From positions 1-5,650 of the forward strand of contig WRDA01000106.1 of assembly GCA_009783675.1 (NCBI GenBank): a stretch of 5,650 nucleotides of DNA, given 5' to 3'. Shown here piece by piece: positions 1 to 4,831 of this stretch (positions are counted from its first letter, which is position 1; each line of letters starts with the position of its first letter). The notes beneath the pieces were generated by a model. That model worked only from the letters and a program-made list of their open reading frames with translations. It made no database searches and was not told the DNA's origin. Origin of the DNA: Symbiobacteriaceae bacterium. GTDB taxonomy: Bacteria; Bacillota; JAAYKD01; WRDA01. The position numbers were made by a program, and so were the translations under genes.

Positions 1-15
1 AAAACCTTGAATTCA

Positions 16-1122
16 TCAAGTCGATACGAACCTTATCTTGTTTAACTCCTCGATGAAGGCTTGCAAAAGGTTATCGGGTTCCGCTTTGGCGACCACTTCC
101 CCCTTGACGAAGATCAGGCCCTGCCCCTGGCCGGCAGCCAGCCCGATATCCGCTTCCTTTGCTTCGCCGGGGCCATTAACTTCGCAGCCCATTACAGCCA
201 CGGTTAAAGGCTCTCCATGATAGGTCGAGAGCAGTCTTTCGACTTCAGAGGTTATCGCCGCCAGGTCGACACGGCATCTCCCGCAGGTGGGACAAGAGAT
301 GAGGCGGACGGAGCTGCGCCTGATCTCCAGGCTTTCCAAAATGCGAAAGGCGGTTTGCACTTCCAGGACCGGATCGCCGGTCAGGGAGACCCTGATCGTG
401 TCGCCGAGACCTTCGGCCAATAAGATTCCCAGACCGACACTGGATACGATACTGCCACTGCCGGGAGGACCGGCATGGGTAATACCTATATGCAGCGGGT
501 AATCGCAGGCCTTGGCCATCAGACGATAAGCCTGCACCGTCCTGGGGACGTCGGGAGCCTTCAATGAAATAATAATATCTTCGAAACCCACCTCCTCCAG
601 GAGATGCACATGCCCGAGAGCAGATTCAACCATACCCTCCGGAGTGGCTCCTCCATAACGAGCGAGAATCTCTTTCTCCAAAGAAGCAGAGTTTATGCCA
701 ATACGAATCGCCGCCCCAGCGGCTTCGGCGGCTTCGGCGACCTGACGCACTCTCGTGGCGCTACCAATATTTCCCGGGTTTAAGCGTAACTTGACGACTC
801 CAGCGACAATTGCCGCCAGAGCCAGGCGATGATCGAAATGGATATCGGCAACCAGAGGCAGTGGGCTGCGACGGCAGATCTCAGGTAAGGCTTTTGCCGC
901 TTCGCTGTTCAGCACTGCCAGGCGAACCAGTTCACAGCCTGCTGAGGCCAGCTCGGCTATCTGTTGCAGCGTTGCCTCAACATCCCTGGTATCACTGGTG
1001 GTCATCGACTGAACCAGAATCGGGGCATCGCCACCGATGATCAGATTGCCGACTCGAACCTCCCGACGCCACTGCCTCTGGATAAAGGGGACCACAGAAG
1101 TGACTTGCTCATCCTCCGCCAT
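16..1122 (-). CDS. ispG: 4-hydroxy-3-methylbut-2-enyl diphosphate synthase (IspG/GcpE)
   Basis: This cytoplasmic iron-sulfur enzyme of the MEP pathway converts 2-C-methyl-D-erythritol 2,4-cyclodiphosphate to HMBPP, the step before IspH. The 368 residues match the usual length of the two-domain bacterial form. The N-terminal TIM barrel (about 16-255) carries the family motifs VQSMTTSDTRD (37-47), ADIHFD (92-97) and KLRLNPGNIG (111-120). The C-terminal domain carries the [4Fe-4S] ligands Cys277 and Cys280 (CPTC), Cys313 and Glu320 (GCEVNGPGE), equivalent to E. coli Cys270, Cys273, Cys305 and Glu312. Two oddities are a third cysteine at 283 (CPTCGRC) and His216 in HIGITHAG, where I recall a conserved Glu (TEAG). 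The ATG start shares one base with the stop of the upstream amidohydrolase gene (TGATG) and has GGAGG at 1127-1131, only 4 nt away, so translation is probably coupled. The gene is complete. Its family assignment is very secure. Confidence 0.97.
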   Translation of the reverse strand: MAEDEQVTSVVPFIQRQWRREVRVGNLIIGGDAPILVQSMTTSDTRDVEATLQQIAELASAGCELVRLAVLNSEAAKALPEICRRSPLPLVADIHFDHRLALAAIVAGVVKLRLNPGNIGSATRVRQVAEAAEAAGAAIRIGINSASLEKEILARYGGATPEGMVESALGHVHLLEEVGFEDIIISLKAPDVPRTVQAYRLMAKACDYPLHIGITHAGPPGSGSIVSSVGLGILLAEGLGDTIRVSLTGDPVLEVQTAFRILESLEIRRSSVRLISCPTCGRCRVDLAAITSEVERLLSTYHGEPLTVAVMGCEVNGPGEAKEADIGLAAGQGQGLIFVKGEVVAKAEPDNLLQAFIEELNKIRFVST

Positions 1123-2303
1123 CAGACCTCCAGATAATCCAGGGCCATCTGGGCCAGAGTGGCCATTCCCACGGCAATGGCCTGTTCATCGAAGTTATAC
1201 TTGGGATGATGGCCTGGATTGGTGCAACCGATATCTTCGTTACGTCCTCCCAGACGGATGAAGCATGCGGGAGCCTTCTGACCATAATAGGAGAAATCCT
1301 CTCCTCCCATGGTTGGATAGGGAACCCGTTTAACCTGGCTGCTGCCCAATAGGGCGATCGCAGACTGTTCAAAGGCGTTAGTCAGGTTAGAATCGTTGAT
1401 GACCGAAGGAACTCCCTGGCGGATTTGCAATTCTCCCTGGCATCGATATGCGGCACAGATCCCCTGCAGGACGCGTTCCATCCTTTGCGGGATTCCTTCC
1501 CTTACCTGAGGAGAGAGGGTGCGGATAGTGCCATCGAGAACCACCTGATCGGCGATTACATTACCGCGATATCCGCCATTGATGGTCCCCACCGTAATCA
1601 CTGCGGATTCAATGGGAGAGACTTCCCGGCTGACGATACTCTGCAGGGCTGAAACCAGTTGTCCGGCACAAACGATGGCATCCACCGAGAGATGGGGATG
1701 CGCTCCATGTCCACCGTTGCCTCGCACCGTGATCACGAAACCGTCTGTACTCGCCGTGCTGGCTCCATCTCTGAAGCCTACTTCACCAGTATGGTAATCG
1801 GTGACGTCCAGGTGCAGGCCAATGGTCGCATCTACCCTGGGGTTCTCCATGCAACCACCTTCGATCATGGGTTTAGCACCGCCGGGACCTTCCTCAGCAG
1901 GCTGAAAGAAGAGCTTGATCTTCCCTTTGATCTGAGCCTGTTTCTCTTTCAGCAGGGCAGCGACGCCCATCAGAATCGCCGTGTGACCGTCATGGCCGCA
2001 GGCATGCATCATCCCAGGAATCTGGGAGCTGTACTCCAGGTCGGTGCGTTCGGTAATCGGCAAGGCATCCATATCGGCTCGGATGGCGATGCACTTATCA
2101 TTAGGAATACCGCCTGTGATCAGCCCGACTACCGCCGTGGCTCCGACACGCTGGTAAGGAATGCCAAGAGAATCGAGATGAGCCATGACGGTAGCGGCAG
2201 TCTCAACTTCTTGCCAGCCCGCCTCGGGATGACGATGGAACTGCCTGCGATAGGCTATGTACTTATCTTCGAGCTCACGAGCCCGTTGCAACATGGTATG
2301 CAT
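1122..2303 (-). CDS. M20D family metallo-amidohydrolase (N-acyl-L-amino acid amidohydrolase / hippurate hydrolase-like)
   Basis: This is a cytoplasmic binuclear metal hydrolase of the M20D family, which cleaves the amide bond of N-acyl amino acids (N-acetyl amino acids, hippurate, auxin conjugates) and sometimes small peptides. At 393 residues it has the normal family length and no signal peptide. Visible motifs are RRQFHRHPE (19-27), RADMDALP (75-82), the metal-binding MHACGHDGHT (99-108, Cys102 and His104), FQPAEEGPGG (133-142, catalytic Glu137 and metal ligand Glu138), His164 in GLHLDV, and the C-terminal MGGEDFSYY (332-340) and GHHP (364-367, probable last metal His). The dimerisation/lid domain spans about 182-298 and includes GGHGAHPH (197-204). 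All catalytic residues appear intact. The exact substrate cannot be told from sequence. The start is supported by an excellent AAAGGAGGT at 2309-2317, 6 nt from the ATG; a second ATG at codon 4 is less well spaced. The peptide-transport genes upstream suggest use on imported acylated amino acids or peptides, which is inference. Confidence 0.93.
   Translation of the reverse strand: MHTMLQRARELEDKYIAYRRQFHRHPEAGWQEVETAATVMAHLDSLGIPYQRVGATAVVGLITGGIPNDKCIAIRADMDALPITERTDLEYSSQIPGMMHACGHDGHTAILMGVAALLKEKQAQIKGKIKLFFQPAEEGPGGAKPMIEGGCMENPRVDATIGLHLDVTDYHTGEVGFRDGASTASTDGFVITVRGNGGHGAHPHLSVDAIVCAGQLVSALQSIVSREVSPIESAVITVGTINGGYRGNVIADQVVLDGTIRTLSPQVREGIPQRMERVLQGICAAYRCQGELQIRQGVPSVINDSNLTNAFEQSAIALLGSSQVKRVPYPTMGGEDFSYYGQKAPACFIRLGGRNEDIGCTNPGHHPKYNFDEQAIAVGMATLAQMALDYLEV
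1123..1131 (-). promoter_or_regulatory. ispG ribosome binding site inside the end of the amidohydrolase gene
   Basis: GGAGG (1127-1131, minus strand) lies within the last codons of the amidohydrolase gene, 4 nt before the ispG ATG. Together with the TGATG stop/start overlap this points to translational coupling: ribosomes ending the amidohydrolase reading frame can restart on ispG without release. Confidence 0.8.
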
Positions 2304-2317
2304 GGGAGACCTCCTTT
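2304..2317 (-). promoter_or_regulatory. Strong Shine-Dalgarno site of the amidohydrolase gene
   Basis: AAAGGAGGT at 2309-2317 is a near-perfect complement of the 16S rRNA 3' end, with a 6-nt spacer to the ATG at 2303. It fixes the start of the amidohydrolase. The site begins 3 bp after the end of the heptamer repeat array, so the array would lie in the immediate leader of this transcript. Confidence 0.85.
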
Positions 2318-2320
2318 GGA

Positions 2321-2372
2321 TAGGATTTAGGATCTAGGATTTAGGATCTAGGATTTAGGATCTAGGATTTAG
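2321..2372. repeat. Heptamer tandem repeat, 3.7 copies of a 14-bp unit
   Basis: Plus-strand unit TAGGATTTAGGATC is repeated exactly at 2321-2334, 2335-2348 and 2349-2362, followed by a 10-bp partial copy at 2363-2372. Each 14-mer is itself two heptamers, TAGGATT and TAGGATC, so the array has a 7-bp period with the seventh base alternating T/C. There are no mismatches over 52 bp, which implies recent expansion or homogenisation. It lies between the hairpin at 2387-2418 and the amidohydrolase ribosome binding site. Short heptamer tandem repeats are known from intergenic regions of several bacterial groups, for example the STRR repeats of cyanobacteria; I cannot assign this one to a named family. 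Confidence 0.95.
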
Positions 2373-2386
2373 TAGATGTGCTGTCA

Positions 2387-2418
2387 GGAAAGCCCTGACG
2401 CATAGCGCAGGGCTTTCC
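2387..2418 (-). terminator. Strong stem-loop, possible transcription terminator without a clear U-tract
   Basis: The arms GGAAAGCCCTG (2387-2397) and CAGGGCTTTCC (2408-2418) are perfectly complementary over 11 bp. The interior extends by CGC/GCG (2399-2401 with 2405-2407) around an ATA loop, with A2398 bulged, giving 14 bp in all. This is by far the strongest hairpin in the window. Neither side has a proper T-run: leftward it is followed by TGACAGCACATC, rightward by GTTAGTAATCC. It may end the binding-protein transcript, act as a leader hairpin of the amidohydrolase transcript, or protect an mRNA end. The hairpin itself is certain; the terminator role is a guess. Confidence 0.4.
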
Positions 2419-2432
2419 GTTAGTAATCCTAT

Positions 2433-2460
2433 ATTTTACTGTTTAATCGAAACCAGTCAC
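2433..2460 (-). promoter_or_regulatory. Candidate sigma-70-type promoter for the amidohydrolase-ispG pair
   Basis: Reading leftward, GTGACT (2455-2460, 4 of 6 matches to TTGACA) is followed after 16 bp by TAAAAT (2433-2438, 5 of 6 matches to TATAAT). Transcription would begin near 2426 and give a leader of roughly 120 nt containing the 2387-2418 hairpin and the heptamer array. The match is moderate and chance occurrence in AT-rich spacer is quite possible. Confidence 0.3.
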
Positions 2461-2464
2461 AGTA

Positions 2465-2497
2465 CCGGGATTTGATCCTATACCCACCAAATCCCGG
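2465..2497. repeat. Perfect 10-bp inverted repeat downstream of the binding-protein gene
   Basis: CCGGGATTTG (2465-2474) and CAAATCCCGG (2488-2497) form a perfect 10-bp stem with a 13-nt loop. It lies 76 bp past the binding-protein stop codon. No T-run follows on either strand, so an intrinsic terminator is not supported; an mRNA 3'-end stabiliser or a protein-binding palindrome are alternatives. Confidence 0.6.
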
Positions 2498-2545
2498 CTC
2501 TGCACCATTTTCAGCTAGAGATGTCAAGCCGATAGCACGCGCATA

Positions 2546-2573
2546 ACTCTCCACTTTCAACTTTTAACTTACT
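2546..2573. repeat. Degenerate heptamer array abutting the binding-protein stop codon
   Basis: Four consecutive plus-strand heptamers each begin with ACT: ACTCTCC (2546-2552), ACTTTCA (2553-2559), ACTTTTA (2560-2566) and ACTTACT (2567-2573). The array ends directly against the stop codon of the lipoprotein gene at 2574-2576. It has the same 7-bp period as the array at 2321-2372 but a different sequence, and it is clearly more decayed. With this little sequence the periodicity could be partly chance. Confidence 0.4.
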
Positions 2574-4586
2574 CTACTTATTCGGCACTACCCTGAAGAT
2601 GTCCTCATAGACCGAAATGGTGTAGTTGCGTTCCTGCAGCCAGAGCTGATAAGCATCGTTGAAAGCAGCAGTGTTATAGAACTCAGTCTCGTGATAGATG
2701 CGACCCTTCCATTTCAAGGTAGCCGAACCACAGTTGCCCCACTGTCCGGTGAAGGGAATCAGGGAGGAAGCAACATAGCTGCGGGTGAAGCGGAATGGCA
2801 TTGCCATGCAGTTGTCGATCAGGTAGGCTTCGGCTGCAGCGAAAAGGTTGTAACGCTTGGAAATGTCCACCAGTTCCTTCTGAGCCTCGTTGACCATCTT
2901 CAGATAGATATGATCGCCGTTTTCGTCCCGGCAGTCGGTCTGATAGAAGGTGTGGTTAAAGCTGATGAACTCTTCCGGACGCAGAGGATCGGTAAAAGTC
3001 TCGGGATCGAGATAGTCAGCACCCCAGTTAGAAATCAAGATGCCAAAGTTACCAGCGCGGCGGTAATTAGCCGCAAAACCGGTGGCTGGTGCACCCTCGA
3101 GCACGACATTGATATAATCCGCACCGAGGATGTTCTCCAGCATCTGTTCTAAGACGACGGCTTTTTCGGTGTCTTCGCGGGAAGGCGTCTGATAGGGATG
3201 ATGCAGGATCACCGGGAATGTGGCACCAAGGGCTGTCAGTTCCTCGATAGCCTGCTCCTTGTACTTCAGCGCCAGTTCGACATTGAAAGGATCCTGATTC
3301 TTAATGACGCCCAAAGCTCCCAGATCGGTATAATCTTTGCCGTCCACCGCAGCGAAGAGAGGCGGTGTCACTGTGCGGGTCAGAATTGCTGCCGGATCGT
3401 AAGGTTCATAGATCTCTGCCAGCTGCAGCCGGTCCAGAGCATGAAAGATCGACTTTCTGAAGGCCAGGTTGTTGACAGCCAGACCCCAGTTCTCCGGCTC
3501 ATACTCGGCCGGCATAGCATCCGGATTGGGCCAGAAGTTAAGGATAAAGAAGTAATTATAAAGCATACCCCAGGCGGGACGGACCTTGGCTTCTCTTGCC
3601 GGGTCGGTCATCCAGGCATCCAGGATAGCTGTGCTGATGGCGGCGGAATTGACTTCGCCACGCAGGAACATTTCCGGACCGATGGTGGAAGATTCGGTGT
3701 TGTAAGTTTCCTTTACTCTCTTGACCAGAACATTCTCGGCGTCGTAGTACTTGGGGTTAGCTACGAAGACATGTTCCACCTGAGGGATGAAGCTCTGAAG
3801 TATGTAAGCACCGTTGTTGGCGAAAGTCTCGGCACTGGTGCAGAAACGGTCTTCCGAAGGGGTCTTATGGTTATGGACTGTCGCACCATAAGTTTCCATA
3901 TACTCCCGGCAGGCAGGGTAGAAGATAGTATAGGTCATCATGGAGAGGAAGTAAGGAACGGGACGCTCTAAGGTATACTCGACGGTGTACTTGTCGATAG
4001 CCTTGATTCCGAACGCCTCGAAAGGCATACTGCCATCGTATACAGCACGCCCATTCTTAATGACATCATAAACCAGGTTAGCTGTTTCTGAAATATTGGA
4101 ATCCAGCATATACCAGCTGGCGGCAGCGACGAAGTCTTCAGCAGTTGTCTCGCAAATCTCGTTGCCGTTTTTATCCACCCACATGACGCCTTCGCGAATC
4201 TTGATCGTCCAGACGTAGCCATCGGTGGTGCGCGTAATGTCGGTTGCCAAGTCCTTAAAGATATTACCATACTCGTCGTTCTCCAGCATGCCGGATACGC
4301 AGTTGGCACCGGGCTGCTGCACGTTGGTTGTCATGGACCAGAGATAGTTAATGGTCTCGATCTCTGCACTGTAGAGGACTTCCAGATCCTGGGAACTGGA
4401 AGGCAGATCCTTTTTGGTGAGTCCGCTGGCGGCTCCAGCTGCGGAAGTATCACCGGCGATGATGGAGCCGACGATTCCCGACTGAGTTGGTGGCGGTGTA
4501 GTCGCCGTGGGGGTAGCGGGAGTCGTGTTGCAGGCAGTAAGGACCATGACCGCTAACAACAGTGCCGCTAAGAGTCTCTTCTTCAT
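2574..4586 (-). CDS. Oligopeptide ABC transporter substrate-binding lipoprotein (SBP family 5, OppA/AmiA-like)
   Basis: This is the extracytoplasmic receptor that captures peptides and hands them to an Opp-type permease. The N-terminus is a lipoprotein signal peptide: MKKR, a hydrophobic stretch at 5-16 and the lipobox LTAC with Cys19 as the lipidated residue. A Thr/Pro-rich linker (about 20-35) follows. The binding domain begins near residue 65 and shows family 5 features such as GMLENDEYGNIFKDLATD, WTIKIREGVMWVD and TAEDFVAAASWY. The YGN/LAT and NYFFILNF segments recall the AmiA/AliA branch of Gram-positive bacteria. At 670 residues it is longer than classic OppA (about 540) and near the size of AmiA-type proteins. 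The ATG start is the only plausible one: an in-frame stop lies just upstream and the signal peptide starts there. AAGGAGG at 4599-4605 is 12 nt away, rather far. The gene follows an OppF-like ATPase on the same strand. Peptide is the likely ligand, but family 5 also binds nickel, sugars and other solutes. Confidence 0.93.
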   Translation of the reverse strand: MKKRLLAALLLAVMVLTACNTTPATPTATTPPPTQSGIVGSIIAGDTSAAGAASGLTKKDLPSSSQDLEVLYSAEIETINYLWSMTTNVQQPGANCVSGMLENDEYGNIFKDLATDITRTTDGYVWTIKIREGVMWVDKNGNEICETTAEDFVAAASWYMLDSNISETANLVYDVIKNGRAVYDGSMPFEAFGIKAIDKYTVEYTLERPVPYFLSMMTYTIFYPACREYMETYGATVHNHKTPSEDRFCTSAETFANNGAYILQSFIPQVEHVFVANPKYYDAENVLVKRVKETYNTESSTIGPEMFLRGEVNSAAISTAILDAWMTDPAREAKVRPAWGMLYNYFFILNFWPNPDAMPAEYEPENWGLAVNNLAFRKSIFHALDRLQLAEIYEPYDPAAILTRTVTPPLFAAVDGKDYTDLGALGVIKNQDPFNVELALKYKEQAIEELTALGATFPVILHHPYQTPSREDTEKAVVLEQMLENILGADYINVVLEGAPATGFAANYRRAGNFGILISNWGADYLDPETFTDPLRPEEFISFNHTFYQTDCRDENGDHIYLKMVNEAQKELVDISKRYNLFAAAEAYLIDNCMAMPFRFTRSYVASSLIPFTGQWGNCGSATLKWKGRIYHETEFYNTAAFNDAYQLWLQERNYTISVYEDIFRVVPNK

Positions 4587-4605
4587 TTCTTGGATATTCC
4601 TCCTT
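4587..4605 (-). promoter_or_regulatory. Ribosome binding site of the binding-protein gene, with long spacing
   Basis: AAGGAGG at 4599-4605 is a full-strength Shine-Dalgarno core, but 12 nt separate it from the ATG at 4586, more than the usual 5-9. No other start codon in frame lies between it and the upstream in-frame TAA, so the start stands. Confidence 0.7.
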
Positions 4606-4616
4606 AATGGTTTGTC

Positions 4617-4805
4617 TTATGGTGCGGAGTACAGCCGTGACTCCGTACTATGCAGATTTTGCATGTCGTGGGAGACTATCAGTAGATCACCGTCCTGCCC
4701 GGTGTCACCTCCTCTTGAGCATTTCACCAATTTCGTCCTGATCCGCAACTGCATCCTGCGGTCAAGATCGTTTGTTGATTCTATACTTTCGCTGGGGTTC
4801 ATCAC
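4617..4805 (-). CDS. Doubtful 62-codon small ORF between transporter genes
   Basis: A frame opening with GTG-ATG at 4805 and closing with TAA at 4617-4619 fills most of the spacer and would give a hydrophilic 62-residue protein ending in SRLYSAP. I recognise no family. No Shine-Dalgarno precedes the start, and the plus strand is also open here, which lowers the weight of the open frame. In its favour, it is codirectional, fits between the neighbours without overlap, and a TATAAT box ends 11 nt before the GTG, which would suit a leaderless transcript. Low confidence; it may equally be untranslated leader. Confidence 0.15.
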   Translation of the reverse strand: MMNPSESIESTNDLDRRMQLRIRTKLVKCSRGGDTGQDGDLLIVSHDMQNLHSTESRLYSAP

Positions 4806-4831
4806 CCGAGTAGCAAATTATATATCTGCCA

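Larger units (their letters stand above)
4587..4831 (-). other. 245-bp spacer between ATPase and binding-protein genes: small hairpins, no clear gene or terminator
   Basis: No stem followed by a T-run is visible, so read-through from the ATPase gene into the binding-protein gene is likely. Small inverted repeats are CGGAGT/ACTCCG (4625-4630 with 4640-4645), ATGCA/TGCAT (4650-4654 with 4660-4664) and CACCG/CGGTG (4688-4692 with 4700-4704). A perfect TATAAT lies at 4817-4822 on the minus strand without a recognisable -35 box. I tested the region by eye against T-box, TPP, cobalamin and c-di-GMP riboswitch motifs and found no convincing match. A 62-codon frame covers 4617-4805. Confidence 0.5.

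Noticed and set aside
1659..2330. 223-codon open frame on the plus strand opposite the amidohydrolase gene
   Set aside because: It lies antisense to a gene with intact family motifs, its translation resembles no family I know and it reads like antisense of coding sequence.
2321..2372. Possible CRISPR or telomere-like repeat
   Set aside because: The units are contiguous 7/14-mers without spacers, too short for CRISPR, and the likeness to TTTAGG-type telomere repeats is superficial.
2450..2500. Possible tRNA fragment (GGTTTCGATTAAAC resembling a T-arm, next to a 10-bp stem)
   Set aside because: No GGTTCGAATCC-type T-loop, acceptor stem or anticodon arm can be assembled around it.
2522..2527. 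Perfect TTGACA (-35 consensus) on the minus strand
   Set aside because: At 16-18 bp spacing the only hexamers are of the TGCAGA kind, matching the -10 consensus at two of six positions, so no promoter is supported here.
3198..3971. 257-codon open frame on the plus strand opposite the binding-protein gene
   Set aside because: It is wholly antisense to a well-supported SBP family 5 gene and shows no recognisable motif.
4702..4711. AGGAGGTGAC on the minus strand as a Shine-Dalgarno for a small gene
   Set aside because: The sequence is a strong match, but no start codon lies 4-12 nt downstream with a meaningful open frame; the next GTG is about 17 nt away.
4688..4715. T-box-like or other riboswitch motif (GAGGAGGTGACACCGG on the minus strand)
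   Set aside because: It does not match the T-box consensus AGGGTGGNACCGCG, there is no specifier stem or terminator, and an amino acid-tRNA sensor is not otherwise indicated.
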